Shown: piece by piece, positions 1 to 12,030 of the stretch
Numbering within the stretch: position 1 is the first letter of the stretch
Layout of the letters: each line of letters begins with the position of its first letter
Assembly (NCBI GenBank): GCA_950097015.1
Contig: CATNEN010000038.1
Coordinates: 310,001-374,000 of the forward strand
Source of the DNA: Macrostomum hystrix
Lineage: Eukaryota; Platyhelminthes; Macrostomidae
DNA length: 64,000 nucleotides
Reading direction: 5' to 3'
The notes under the pieces: generated by a model
Database searches by the model: none
The model's input: the letters and a program-made list of their open reading frames with translations, nothing else
Told to the model about the DNA's origin: nothing
Position numbers and translations under genes: made by a program

Positions 1-59
1 GAAAATTGATTGATTCGCAAGGCGCAACTCACTAACCAAAATAAGCAGAAAATCGGTCC

Positions 60-240
60 AACATTCTGATTAGCGACTTGACTCGCGACTTGAAGGTCGA
101 GGGTTCGATTCCCGACACCACAGGTAAATTTTTTGTCCTTTAGCAAGACAATTGACTCTGCATTGCTTCAGTTCACCCAGCTGTTAAATGAGTACCAGCA
201 TCAGCTGGGGTAATTGTGGGTGGGTGTGGCGTCCCACCCA
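60..240 (+). repeat. tRNA-derived SINE, family B (fragment)
   Basis: A perfect pol III B-box-like motif (GGTTCGATTCC, about 100-110) is followed by a body beginning CTTTAGCAAGACAATTGACT and ending in a GGGTGGGTGTGGCGTC stretch. Related body sequence occurs at about 52920-53000 (+) and, reversed, at about 62840-63000. The body resembles the conserved central domains known from metazoan SINEs, but that assignment is from memory. Seen: the B box and three related copies. Inferred: SINE identity. Confidence 0.6.
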
Positions 241-540
241 ATCCAAAGAATTCCGATTCTATGGAAAATAAACTCCGAGACTGCCTACTTGTGGTCGGGA
301 ACTTTCGACCATAGAACCGGAATTCAGCGACTGTTGTAAAATTTAAACTACTTGAAACACTCTGCAGAACTAAATAGCAGAGGTTTTAATTAATAAAATC
401 ATAGAAAAAGGTTCATATAATTGGCCTAGTTTTTTAGTCATGATTTGTGAGACCAGACCATAGACCAGGCAAACTTATTGAGGTGTAGACCACGGCGAGA
501 ACCTAAACGACGACAGCAGGCCACATTAACTGTAGGAATA
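241..540. other. no gene recognised
   Basis: Mixed-composition DNA with no open frame, repeat array or RNA gene that I can support. Confidence 0.5.
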
Positions 541-770
541 TGAGACAGGGAGAGATGAGACAGGGGAGAGATGAGACAGGGGAGAGATGAGACAGGGGAG
601 AGATCAGACAGGGGAGAGATCAGACAGGGGAGAGATGAGACAGAGGTGAGATGAGACGGGAGAGATGAGACAGGGGAGAGATGAGACAGGGGAGAGATGA
701 GACAGGGGAGAGATAAGACAGAGGTGATCGATGAGACAGGGAGAGATTAGTCCGAGGAGAGTTGAGACAA
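541..770. repeat. 16-bp minisatellite
   Basis: Purine-rich tandem repeat with unit GACAGGGGAGAGATGA, roughly 14 imperfect copies. The open frame on the minus strand through it is a repeat artefact. Confidence 0.9.
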
Positions 771-954
771 GATACGGTTGGAAGGGGCAACGAGCCGGAT
801 TTGGGAGCTTCGAGGGCCGCATCTGGCGGAGTTTGCTGCAGCCCCTGCCATAGACAAATAAAATGGAGACTTCCTACTCATCCTTAAAAGGTCATTTTTG
901 GACGCAGTGCATTCCCTGTCCTTTATCTACCATAACGTAACTGTGGGTCCAGGA

Positions 955-1065
955 GGTCGGTGGCAGAGCGGTTAACGCGTTTACGTCTCGGACCAAGGTC
1001 CCTGAGCTCGATTCCGCGGCGAGGCCACATTCATTTGGGGCTTAGCCGCGAAGAGAAGGCTTGGG
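955..1065 (+). repeat. tRNA-derived SINE, family A (5' part)
   Basis: An A-box-like TGGCAGAGCGG near 961 and a B-box-like GAGCTCGATTCCG near 1005 are followed by the family signature GAGGCCACATTCATTTGGGG. It matches the 5' third of the intact copy at 46052-46410; similarity is lost after about 1065. Confidence 0.7.
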
Positions 1066-1865
1066 CATGGTTGTTGTCTATGGTCAAAGCCGGAGTGGCT
1101 GGTCAAGGAATGTCTATATAACAACCAGCTGGTGTGTGGCAGAATCATGCTAGCTTGTATAACAGAGACTTTAGCTGACCACTCCCGTGCATTCCTGGGC
1201 TTGTCAAAACGAATTAGTGGCAAATTGTCCAAGGAAAGCGCAGGCAGACAGAAGACAGTAAGTTGAAAGCGATTCGGGCCTCGCATACGGAGACAGCTGC
1301 CTCCCAGTATTTGGAATCCCACAGAGACCCGGCACTGAGTGGAATGGGCTATTAAAACCTCGTAATAATATGCTAGGGGGCCAACAAGCGAAGTCTTCTT
1401 CTGCTGTTTGTTGCTATCGATGTTACTGCCGCTGTGATAATGGCAGACTCTATGTGCTTTCAGAGTCAAATATCTATTACGAGCTATAGGTTGGAGGATA
1501 AGGCAAGTCAAATGAATGATGACAAACGCGAAGAGGTTGTTGAAAGATTTTGTTGGCGAGAGGAGCTTACAAGATACGAGGGCGCAGAGGTGAAGGGGCC
1601 ATTTCCTGTTCTTAGTTTTTAATGGGATATTGTTGCAAAACCATTAAGGAACAGCTGCTGGAAGGCCTAATGAAGGCAGCTCACTTATTTCAGCTGAAAG
1701 CAGAACATGTTTAATGCATTTCCCTGTCTGCTTGCTGTTTTTTTTTCGGGGCTGAGACAGGTATTTGGAAATGATAATAGTGATGTGTGATACCTGATTG
1801 CTTGTTTAGCGAGTGCTGCCTGTGCTTTTGATAATTGATACACTTTTGCTGGTCTTTACAAGGCT
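1066..1865. other. no gene recognised
   Basis: Open frames up to about 180 codons exist here on the minus strand, but they overlap the SINE and have no recognisable domain or coding bias. I see no supported gene. Confidence 0.4.
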
Positions 1866-2135
1866 GCTTCAGAATAAATCCTTCAGGTGCTTCAGTATGA
1901 TTCCTTCAGGTGCTTCAGTATAAATCCCTCAGGTGCTTCATTATAATTCCCTCAGGTGCTTCAGTATAATTCCCTCAGGTGCTTCAGGATAACTCCCTCC
2001 TCCCTCCTCCCTCCTCCCTCCCTCCTGAGGTGCTTCAGTGCGATTCCCTCAGATGATTCAGTATTATTCCCTCAGGTGCTTCAGTATAATTCCCTCAGGT
2101 GGCTTCAGGATAACTCCCTCAGGTGCTTCAGAGCG
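1866..2135. repeat. 23-bp minisatellite
   Basis: Tandem repeat with core TTCCCTCAGGTGCTTCAG, about 11 copies, interrupted near 1990-2030 by a short CTCC-rich stretch. The core resembles the 18-bp array at 7250-7600. Confidence 0.85.
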
Positions 2136-2729
2136 AAGTTAGCAATCTGGTGAGCTAGTAAGTTTTTCAAAAGATCTCAAGCAACCCATTTTTATACAGC
2201 AGTTCTCTCTCGTGTCACAGACCAGCATGAGGCCTGTGACAGCATGTCAGAATTGTGACAGGCCACTCAAATATATTCTCTCTGATGACCAAACTCCTGC
2301 CTGTTAAATGGGCCACATAATGTCCATCATTCTCTTTCGCTTACAATTCGACACGAAATCTTTCCTAGAAATCTCGGGGTGTCGACATTTATCCGCTGAT
2401 TGATAAGGATCATATTTCTTTTGAGCAATGGCTAAATCTGCGCTGACTGGAGCACAGAATTGACAAAGCTCTACTCGTTTGGTCTCACACGTGTAATTAT
2501 AGGACTCCCAATAGAAACTATTGCGGCTTCGCGGAATAGACTCGTGACAACAGGCCCTGTCTGTTCCAGGTGGACTGGATCGTTCGTTCTTTCATTCATG
2601 TCATTCATGTCGAGTCATATTTTATATCATTTTCAATTTTGCCCCACTTACAAAACACGTGAAGGGGCTTGTGTTCTCAATCTATTTTTTTGACCGATAT
2701 AATCGAATTTGTATTTTATCGATAGGTTT

Positions 2730-3300
2730 TTTGTCTATTATCGATCCAATTTTATCGATTATCGATCCACTTTTGTATATTATCGATCCTCTTTTGTATA
2801 TTATCGATCCTCTTTTGTATATTATCGATCCACTTTTGTATATTATCGATCCAGTTTTGTTTATTATCGATCCAATTTTATCGATTATCGATCCACTTTT
2901 GTATATTGTCGATCCACTTTTGTATATTATCGATCCAGTTTTGCATATTATCGATCCAATTTTATCGATTATCGATCCGATTTTATCGATTATCGATCCA
3001 CTTTTGTATATTATCGATCCACTTTTGTATATTATCGATCCACTTTTGTATATTATCGATCCAGTTTTGTATATTATCGATTTAATTTTATCGATTATCG
3101 ATCCGATTTTATCGATTATCGATCCACTTTTGTATATTATCAATCCTCTTTTATCTATTATCAATGCATTTTCAGATAATATGCAAAGTACATATCAATT
3201 ATCGATCCTTTATTTGTATTCTATAATATATTAAATTATCAAACTGTTATCGATCGACTATCGATCCGTTATCGATCCGATTTCACTTACTATCGATCCT
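2730..3300. repeat. 21-bp ATCGAT minisatellite
   Basis: Unit core TATCGATCCACTTTTGTAT, about 20 good copies to 3170, then degenerate copies of the ATCGATC motif. Every unit carries the palindrome ATCGAT. Because 21 is a multiple of three, frames of 156-191 codons are open on both strands; they are not evidence of coding. Confidence 0.9.
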
Positions 3301-4050
3301 TTATGCTATAAGTCTGTATCTACGAAATCGAAACCGTGATCGAATCGCTGAATATCTCGACGATGCCGATGTTCTGTGATTCTGGAAGTTTTTTTCATCG
3401 GACGGAGCGGAAAAGTTAAGCCCGTGTTCTGCATCTCCATGGCGATTGGTTGAACCTTTTAGGAGTTCCAGACAAAAGAAAAATGTGGCTATTTGAAATC
3501 CCCCCTGGTCTTCTGTTAACAGTCGAAGATTCATTGACGTGAAAATTAACTGAAATCCTTCGCTGCACTAACCCTTATGCCAGGTGCTAAGCAGGACAAA
3601 GACTACAAGAACAGAGACTTGCATCTGGACCCGCGGGGGTCATAAAAGTGTGATTCCTCTACGCACAGAGACTTCAATTTTAGTTTCCTGGGATGAGAAA
3701 TTTTGCTACTCAAAAGGTTGGGGAGTGATTTAACAATAAAATCCTGAGCAGTTTTATAGCTAGCTTGCTCAGAAAGAGCCAGTCAATTAATTACAGCGGA
3801 GAATTGCGGTCTATCACACAGTTTGACAATAAGACTATGAGGTCTTTGTTGATGCCGGCCAAACAATTCTATGAAAAAAACGCAAGACGACAGGAAGTTG
3901 GTGTAAGCGAGTCTTTACTCAGGGTCGGCTGGCGCCTTCCTACATGGTCTGAAAGCCTTCCTGCTAGACCCGAAGGACTAAATTGCTTTCTACATTTAGT
4001 GCGATCCATGAACAATATGACAGTTTCCTGAAAACCCGAGAGCCGCCTGA
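3301..4050. other. no gene recognised
   Basis: Unique sequence with short open frames (up to 99 codons) on both strands and no domain I recognise. Confidence 0.4.
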
Positions 4051-4054
4051 AGGC

Positions 4055-4450
4055 CATTAGGGTCTCCTGAATGACATGAAGGCTTCCTGAAGAACCTGAC
4101 GGCTTCCTGAAGAACCTGACGGCTTCATGAAGAACCTGACGGCTTCCTGAAGAACCTAACGGCTTCATGAAGAACCTGACGGCTTCCTGAAGAACCTGAC
4201 GGCTTCATGAAGAACCTGACAGCTTCATGAAGAACCTGACAGCTTCATGAAGAACCTGACGGCTTCCTGAGGAACCTGACGGCTTCATGAAGAACCTGAC
4301 AGCTTCATGAAGAACCTGACGGCTTCATGAAGAACCTGACAGCTTCATGAAGAACCTGACGGCTTCATGAAGAACCTGACGGCTTCCTGAGGAACCTGAC
4401 GGCTTCCTGAGGAACCTGACGGCTTCCTGAGGAACCTGACGGCTTCATGA
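4055..4450. repeat. 20-bp minisatellite
   Basis: Unit GGCTTCATGAAGAACCTGAC and a variant with CCTGA in place of CATGA, about 19 copies arranged in mixed order. Confidence 0.9.
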
Positions 4451-4504
4451 AGGATTCTAGGCCTCCAGAGAGACATGTCGGCTGTCATAAGGATCTGAAC
4501 GTTT

Positions 4505-4665
4505 TTCTGGAGGACATGAAGGATTCCTGAAGGACATGAAGGATTCCTGAAGGACATGAAGGATTCCTGAAGGACATGAAGGATTCCTGAAGGACGTGAA
4601 GGATTCCTGAAGGACATGAAGGATTCCTGAATGACATGAATGATTCCTGAAGGACCTGAGTGCCT
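4505..4665. repeat. 20-bp minisatellite, sister of the preceding array
   Basis: Unit GAAGGACATGAAGGATTCCT, about 8 copies. It keeps the period and the GAAG/GGATTCCT skeleton of the array at 4055-4450, so the two probably share an ancestor. Confidence 0.85.
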
Positions 4666-4699
4666 TTTTAAGAAGTTTGAAAGAGTTCGTCATTTAAGT

Positions 4700-5265
4700 C
4701 TACTTCCTGAAGAAACTAAGGTGGGCAAGGATTTTCGAAGATTAGTGGTTTTCTGAAAGGACTAGATCGAGCGTCATGGTTCCAAAGTCAACCAGTAAGC
4801 CTAACTATTTAACAAACATATTCGCTGATTTACAGTCAGACAGACAGTCGTTAGTTGATCCAGGCACCAAAGATTGACACATTTGACAAGATCACAGTGT
4901 CAAGATAACACTGGTACAGACGATTTTCCATTGAACAGATACATCGGGCAGTCTTTGTTGGACAAAGAGCATTGCTTGGCCAATTAAGGATTTAGTGCAA
5001 GCATAAATTGGCTGACCGCAGACAATGATATTTTACCTTTCAGGGGGTTATTTCAAGAGGATTGTATTTATGGATAATTTCTCTCTGGACAGCAAATTTT
5101 CGAATTGAACAAAAACTCTAAAGTGACTAAGACTGATTCATTGCTCAGTGTCATTGTTCGGTAGTTTTCGTTGGACTTGTTGGTGTCAAAATTGCAACAA
5201 AATAAATATAAAACAAAAAATGGATACCACCTGAAAACTTTTCAAACCGAATATCAAATATTGGA
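4700..5265. other. no gene recognised
   Basis: Unique DNA between two minisatellites; nothing supported. Confidence 0.4.
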
Positions 5266-5269
5266 ACCC

Positions 5270-5770
5270 TGTTAGACAGCATTCTAAAACTGTTAGACAC
5301 GATTCTAAACCTGTTAGACACAATCTCATACCTGTTAGACACAATCTCAGACCTGTTAGACACATTCTCATACCTGTTAGACACAATCTCATACCTGTTA
5401 GACACAATCTCAAACCTGTAAGACACAATCTCAAACCTGTAAGACACAATCTCATACCTGTTAGACACTATCTTAAACCTGTTAGACACAATCTCATACC
5501 TGTTAGACACTATCTTAAACCTGTTAGACACAATCTCATACCTGTTAGACACAATCTTAAACCTGTTAGACACAATCTCATACCTGTTAGACACTATCTT
5601 AAACCTGTTAGACACAATCTCATACCTGTTAGGCACAATCTCAAACCTGTAAGACACAATCTCATACCTGTTAGACACAATCTCATACCTGTTAGACACA
5701 ATCTCAAACCTGTTAGACACAATCTCATACCTGTTAGACACAATCTCAAACCTGTTAGACACTTTTTAGA
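5270..5770. repeat. 21-bp minisatellite
   Basis: Core TGTTAGACACAATCTCATAC with alternating CATAC/AAAC variants, about 24 copies. The 203-codon minus frame through it is a repeat artefact. Confidence 0.9.
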
Positions 5771-6084
5771 CACATAGCGAATTTTTAGCACTCACCCCTG
5801 TGCAGGGTTCCCGCAACGCTGACTAGATATTAGCACGTTAGTTTTGTAATTTTTCGCATTAGCACATTCTCATTGTTTCCTGTTCGGATGAATTAGTTTA
5901 ACTGCTTTAGACTTAAAAGCGAAAATTGAGTGAAAATGATTCGTAACTGGCTATGGTAACAGCGTGCTGCGGTGGTGTGACATTATATTCAAAAGCTTAA
6001 TTGTTTTCTATTCTTCTGAAATAATTCTCACTTTCGTGATATCACTTCAGAGCTCTGTGGGCAAAGATGCTTTATTTCATACTC
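5771..6084. other. no gene recognised
   Basis: Unique sequence; nothing supported. Confidence 0.4.
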
Positions 6085-6310
6085 ACTTTTACCTGCGATG
6101 GCACATCATTTGGTGGCACTAGACCCGCAGCCAGCGAGGAGGCAATTCTGTCCATTTCGCTGACTCCTGAGCACACACACACACCGATACTGTACGCAAG
6201 CACACACTCACACAGGTGTGTACATCTGCCCTGATTTTCTCATCGTCATGTGGCCTCGTTGTGCAATCTTAGGGACCTTGGCGCGAGAAGCAAACGCGTT
6301 ACACCCCCCT
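6085..6310 (-). repeat. tRNA-derived SINE, family A (internally deleted)
   Basis: Reverse-strand copy. It carries the family's 3' signature (CTCCTCGCTGGCTGCGGGTC, read on the minus strand) and 5' block, but the segment between the GAGGCCACAT and GACGATGAG blocks is missing compared with the copy at 46052-46410. Confidence 0.7.
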
Positions 6311-7245
6311 GGCTTAATTGCACAGTATTCGTTAAAGTCTTCGAATCGAATCGACAGGGTTAGAAGTCTGGGTTTACTGTGCTTACACCTAGTCCATGGA
6401 CTGAGCAGTTGTACACAGCTTTTGGTATTCCAATCAATTTTTTAGTGTAAAGTTACCGAAAGTGTTCGAACATTTTTCAAGAATTAAAAAAATTCATAAT
6501 AATCAGAAAAACAGTGCTAATTATTAATTATTAGATGCTAACCAAACGACCAGTTAACGAATAGTAACGGAAGTTACAAAATGATATTTCAGAAATCAAA
6601 CTCGAAAATGAAAAGAATTTGTGAGAACTTTTTTGAGCTTCTCTCTGACATTTCCAAGAAACTTGACCAGCGATTCCGATATCATATAGCCTGCATGGTA
6701 TAACAAACTCGATATCCTTATTCAATTTTAGTAATCCACTTCAGTTTGTGCTTGGCTAGCTAGATGTTGAAGTGAAAAAGTCAGGAAGGCAAAATCATTT
6801 TAGATGCATGAGTATATCTAATTAAGCTCATTATTGATTTCTCTTGGTATCTAGCAGTCTGAGAGGCAAATTAAATTTCGCTTGCTATAAATACTACTGC
6901 TAGTAACAGGAAAGCGGGTTAAAATTATTTTTGCGCAAAAAACTAGTGAAGTAATTATTTTGGATAAAATATTTTTAACCCTAGAAACAAGCATTAAAAA
7001 AGCAAATATTTCAAGAAAAAACGACTCAGTAAAAAAATGTCCCAAATTTTCTAGCACAAAAATTCTGATTAAGTATCGAAATGACAACAAACAAAACTGA
7101 AATAAAGACTGAAGTAAAGCTACTACCTACAGCAGTACCATGCGATTGATAAACCATTTACAGAAAAAAACAGTTAGCTTTTTAGTCTATGGCCAAAACT
7201 CTATCATGCGCAATATAATGCGCCTTTTCAGAGGCCGAGTGTTTT
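6311..7245. other. AT-rich intergenic DNA
   Basis: Low-complexity AT-rich sequence with open frames of 64-79 codons and no recognisable domain. No gene called. Confidence 0.4.
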
Positions 7246-7249
7246 GTTT

Positions 7250-7600
7250 CAATCCCTTCAGGTGTTTCAATACCTTCAGGTGTTTCAATACCTTCAGGTG
7301 TTTCAATACCTTCAGGTGTCTCAATACCTTCAGGTGTTTCAATACCTTCAGGTGTTTCAATACCTTCAGGTGTCTCAATACCTTCAGGTGTTTCAATACC
7401 TTCAGGTGTTTCAATACCTTCAGGTGTTTCAATACCTTCAGGTGTTGCAATACCTTCAGGTGTTTCAATACCTTCAGGTGTTTCAATACCTTCAGGTGTT
7501 TCAATACCTTCAGGTGTTTCAATACCTTCAGATGTTTCAATACCTTCAGGTGTTTGAATACCTTCAGGTGTTTCATTTACATTCAGGTGTTTCAGCCAGA
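7250..7600. repeat. 18-bp minisatellite
   Basis: Unit TTCAGGTGTTTCAATACC, about 19 very similar copies with occasional TTTC-to-TCTC changes. Open in three frames because 18 is a multiple of three. Confidence 0.95.
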
Positions 7601-7857
7601 TGCTTAAAGTCTCTTTTATTTTAAGATTTTTAAGTCTTAAAATCTAACTTGAGTATCCGTATGACTTTCAGCAGCGCTGCAATTTGATTCCTTGCTTGTT
7701 GAACAAGAGTTCCCACCGCTGACCCCGTCGCTGATGGTTCGAATCGCGGCGCCAACCTCAGGCAGGCTCATGTCGTTGAACAGTCGATCGCGTTCCCTTG
7801 TGCTCGGAATGACGCGGTGGTTCTGGATGGCTGTGCCAACACGCTTGGAGATCTCTG

Positions 7858-8475
7858 CGGTTGGTTGGGATGGGTTTTGAGGTTTGGAAGGATGGGTTTT
7901 GAGGTTTGGAAGGATGGGTTTTGAGGTTTGGAAGGATGGGTTTTGAGGTTTGGAAGGATGGGTTTTGAGGTTTGGAAGGATGGGTTTTGAGGTTTGGAAG
8001 GATGGGTTTTGAGGTTTGGATGGATGGGTTTTGAGGTTTGGAAGGATGGGTTTTGAGGTTTGGAAGGATGGGTTTTGAGGTTTGGAAGGATGGGTTTTGA
8101 GGTTTGGAAGGATGGGTTTTGAGGTTTGGATGGATGGGTTTTGAGGTTTGGAAGGATGGGTTTTGAGGTTTGGAAGGATGGGTTTTGAGGTTTGGATGGA
8201 TGGGTTTTGAGGTTTGGAAGGATGGGTTTTGAGGTTTGGAAGGATGGGTTTTGAGGTTTGGAAGGATGGGTTTTGAGGTTTGGAAGGATGGGTTTTGAGG
8301 TTTGGAAGGATGGGTTTTGAGGTTTGGAAGGATGGGTTTTGAGGTTTGGAAGGATGGGTTTTGGGGTTTCGAAGGATGGGTTTCGAGATTTGTTAGGATG
8401 GGTTTTGAGGTTTCGAAGGATGGGTTTTGAGATTTGTTAGGTTGGGTTTTGAGATTTGCTAGGATGGGTTTTGAG
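7858..8475. repeat. 22-bp minisatellite
   Basis: Core GGATGGGTTTTGAGGTTTGG, about 27 copies, highly uniform in the centre and degenerate after 8360. Strongly G+T-rich on the plus strand. Confidence 0.95.
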
Positions 8476-8629
8476 GCGATAAAAAATGATCAGCCGTCGA
8501 CTCACTCTGCCTCCGTCTCTGGCTGAACACCTCCATGCCAACGAATGACAGCTCAGGTATCTCTGCGGGTTTTTAATTACGGAGCGAGTGGTCAATATCT
8601 CATATATATATGGTCTATGTATATGTGGT

Positions 8630-8796
8630 TTCCATGGCAACCTTCAGTTTATAGATGATAGAATGCGGCGAAATAGCAGGGGGCTGAAGGTCCTGTCTGG
8701 GCATAGTACAAGAAGTGAGCCAGTTATCCACGACCTCTACACCTAATATTCGGAGATTCTAAGGCTAGGATTCGAACTCCAGACCTATCGCTCGCA
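8630..8796 (-). repeat. possible tRNA-derived SINE in the AMT 3' flank
   Basis: On the minus strand, GGAGTTCGAATCC (near 8768-8780) matches a pol III B box. It lies just past the stop codon of the ammonium transporter. Only the B box supports this, so it could be chance. Confidence 0.3.
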
Positions 8797-11700
8797 TCAC
8801 TCACTCTCTCCCCAGCCGTGCCCGTAGGCCATAAGCGGATAGGCCGGCTCTCCGTGCTTGGGAATGTCCAGGCCCTTCTCCTCGATCTCGGCAGGCACGC
8901 GGAACATGCCCAGCAGGTGCAGGATCCCGAAGATGATGAAGGAGGCTGCGGCCGACCAGCCCGCGATGGCGCTGGCCCCGATGAGCTGCCAGAGCAGGTT
9001 CATGCCTCCCTGCGGACTGGCGCTGAACACCAGGCCGTCCTCAGTGTTCAGGAACGGCACCATCAGCAGGCCCAGGAGGCCGCCGCCGAAGTGAACGCCG
9101 ACAGCTTCGAGGGGGTCGTCGACTCGCAGAGCGAGGACAATCCGAGCCCCGGCCAGGTAGAAAAAGGGCGCCAAGGAGCCCACAATCACGGCGCCCCAGG
9201 GCTCGTATTCGTTGCAGCCGGCGCAGATACCCACCATGCCTGGAGAATTCGGGATTGATTCGGGATTGATTCGGGATTGATTCGGGATTGATTCGGGATT
9301 GATTCGGGATTGATTCGGGATTGATTCGGGATTGATTTGGGATTATTTGGGATTGATTTGAGATTGATTCGGGTCGTTCGGGATTTTTCGTGGAATTGTT
9401 CAGTTTTTAGTTGGGTTTCCTGCGGATCTGAAGTTTGTCTGCTCACCTGCTAGAGCTCCGTTAACAGCGCTGAGAAGTGACCAGGTCTTTGAGTGCAATC
9501 TCACCACAACCAGGGTGGTCAGGGCCGCCACGCAGCCGCTGATGCAGGTGTTAAGCATGGCGGTGGCAACAATCACGCCATCGCCCTTGCCCGTGATGTG
9601 CTTCGTCGAGCCGCCGTTGAAGGCGAAGAAGCCGAAGAACAGAATGAACGCGCCGAGGCAAACCACTGGCACGGAGTGGCCGCGAATGTCCCGAGGCTCC
9701 CCTGTGGCAGCGTCGAAGCGATGAAGGCGCGGCTTGAGGATGAAGGCGGCCACGAAGGCTGAAGTACCGCCGAGCAGATGAACAACTCCAGAGCCAGCAT
9801 AGTCCTTGGGTATTGATTAAGATCTTTAAGGATTCTTTTGGATAGTTTGGGATCATTTGGGATAGTTTGGGATCATTTGGGATAGTTTGGGATCATTTGG
9901 GATAGTTTGGGATCATTTGGGATAGTTTGGGATCATTTGGGATAGTTTGGGATCATTTGGGATAGTTTGGGATCATTTGGGATAGTTTGGGATCATTTGG
10001 GATAGTTTGGGATCATTTGGGATAGTTTGGGATCATTTGGGATAGTTTGGGATCATTTGGGATAGTTTGGGATCATTCGGGATAGTTTGGGATCATTTGG
10101 GATAGTTTGGGATCATTCGGGATAGTTTGGGATCATTTGGGATAGTTTGGGATCATTCGGGATAGTTTGGGATCATTTGGGATAGTTTGGGATCATTTGG
10201 GATAGTTTGGGATCATTTGGGATAGTTTGGGATCATTCGGGATAGTTTGGGATCATTCGGGATAGTTTGGGATCATTCGGGATAGTTTGGGATCATTTGG
10301 GATAGTTTGGGATCATTTGGGATAGTTTGGGATCATTCGGGATAGTTTGGGATCATTTAGGATTTCTGGAATCATGTGGGATAGTTTGGGATCATTTGAC
10401 ATAGTTTCGGGTCATTTGGGATAGTGTGTCATCATTTAGGATGGTGTGGGATCGTTTAGGATAGTGTAGACAAAATATCAACTAGACTACGAGCGACGTT
10501 GGTCCATCTTAATTCTGCTATCAGGCAGCCTGAAAGATGAACTGCCGAATATAGTACTTTAACTGCAGTGCGAGGGCCCTTGACTGTCTATTTATTATTG
10601 TAACTTGAACTGAGTGGAGAGGGGTTGGCGGACGAAAACAAGACTGGGGTTGGGGTGCGCGACTGGGGTAAGAGAAACAGTCTAGGTGTGAGGCGGACCA
10701 ATCAGAAGGCGGCGGAAAGAGATCAAAGGTAGAGGTAGAGAACCAGACAGAGTTAGAGCAAGGTGAGAACTGACAGTGAAGAATCGGAAGTAAACAGACG
10801 AGAGTGCAGAGGAACGAGAGAAGAGGCATCAAAAGTCGCTACAGATAGTGTGGGATGGCTTGGTGATACCTTAAATCCAGCGCTGCCAACGTATCCATCC
10901 CAGTAGGAGATGTTCTGCATGCCCTTGTGCAGCCATCCCGACTCAGTCCAGGCCCAGTGGGTGGCTATCGGATAAGCGAAGCCTGCATTATATTCGGTGG
11001 GGCGACAACGATTTAAAATTGTGAACTACTATAAGTAGTGAAATTCGCTATCTGGGGCTTAGATAAGTACGAGCGTACTCGTGTTAAAACTTCTCAAAAT
11101 ATGAAACTTCCTAAGTCTGTAAAAATGTAAAAAATAAATAAATAATAATAAATAATACGATTTTGATTTATTAACCATCAGCACGATAGGCTAACCTGCT
11201 ATGAGCACAGTGTAGATCATGTACGCGGCAAATTCGCACCGCTCGGCCACAGCTCCGCTAACGATGGTAGCCGATGTTGACGCGAAAACGTAGTTAAGAA
11301 ACACGTGCGAATAATTGCTGCTGGACAGATTGTGCAGCGCCCAGTAGCGAGTGCCGCAGAAGAAGCTTCCCGGCTCTCCGAAGGCTAAAGCGTAGCCGAA
11401 TAGATAGTAGGCTATGCCGCCCACAACTAAGAGAAATGCGGAAGGGTTTGGATTCCTATCAATATAGTGTACATTCAGCAACTTAACTGGCCATAAAATA
11501 TTCCAAGATGGGGAGGTGGTGGTCGCAGAATCTCTTCTTGTTTGAAATGTACACTCGCACATGGACTTGTGCACTTGAGGTTGTCGCTTGCGGAATCTCT
11601 TCACCCTGTAATGTACATTCCACCAACTGGCCATAGATTATGCGCACATGAGGTTGTCGCTTGCGGAACCTCTTCACTCTAGGAATGTACGTCCATTTTA

Positions 11701-12030
11701 CTGAACAAAGACTGCAGTTGATCGTGAAGTCACTCGTGGAGTCCTATATCCAAGTGAATATAGGGCCAGAAAAAGAGTGTGGGGCGCGTTACACTTACAA
11801 GAGTCCATCATGTTCTTAATGAGAATGTTGGTGACATTCTTGGACCGAACAGCGCCGGCCTCCAGGAAGGCAAAGCCGCACTGCATGAACCAGATCAGGA
11901 TAGAGGCGACGCAGCGGAAATAATCGTTCAGCGAATCGTCTGTGGCGCCGACTTTTTTCTCCAGCTCATGCAGCTTCTCGCTCAGTTGGCTAAGGTTGCC
12001 GAGCAGTATCTCCTTATTGTCCGGTGACAT
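8797..12030 (-). CDS. AMT: ammonium transporter (Amt/Mep/Rh family), 5 exons
   Basis: A plasma-membrane ammonium channel/transporter. The coding exons are 12030-11799, 11426-11196, 10982-10870, 9804-9447 and 9239-8797. All introns are GT-AG and the phases join to an uninterrupted 458-aa protein, the normal family length. Family marks are the N-terminal FMQCGFAFLEAGAVRSKN block (about residues 48-65), the DYAGSGVVH block carrying the first pore histidine (His201), and DDPLEAVGVHFGGG carrying the second (His361). The rest is hydrophobic, as expected for 11 membrane helices. The start codon is the first ATG in frame; the charged, coiled-coil-like N-terminus (residues 8-27) is unlike bacterial Amt. 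Intron 3 (9805-10869) is mostly a 20-bp minisatellite and intron 4 (9240-9446) mostly an 11-bp one. Seen: exons and motifs. Known: family function. Inferred: exact junctions. Confidence 0.93.
9245..9375. repeat. 11-bp minisatellite in AMT intron 4
   Basis: Unit TTGATTCGGGA, about 9 clean copies and then variants. It occupies most of the 207-bp intron. Confidence 0.9.
9835..10460. repeat. 20-bp minisatellite in AMT intron 3
   Basis: Unit GATCATTTGGGATAGTTTGG, about 27 near-identical copies and degenerate ones after 10360. The only common variant is ATTTGGG to ATTCGGG. Confidence 0.95.
10461..10869. other. rest of AMT intron 3
   Basis: Unique GA-rich sequence upstream of the array in transcript order. 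A 103-codon minus frame (10521-10832) has no recognised domain. I see no gene. Confidence 0.4.
11470..11700. repeat. imperfect direct repeats in AMT intron 1
   Basis: Two or three imperfect copies of an 80-100 bp block share ACTGGCCATA and GAGGTTGTCGCTTGCGGAA. They produce short spurious frames. No function can be assigned. Confidence 0.6.

Noticed and set aside
960-1025. functional tRNA gene
   Set aside because: A- and B-box-like motifs are present, but no cloverleaf could be closed and the flanks match the SINE family, so it is a SINE head.
9493-9762. plus-strand frames of 69-146 codons opposite AMT exons
   Set aside because: They are antisense shadows of the GC-rich AMT exons.
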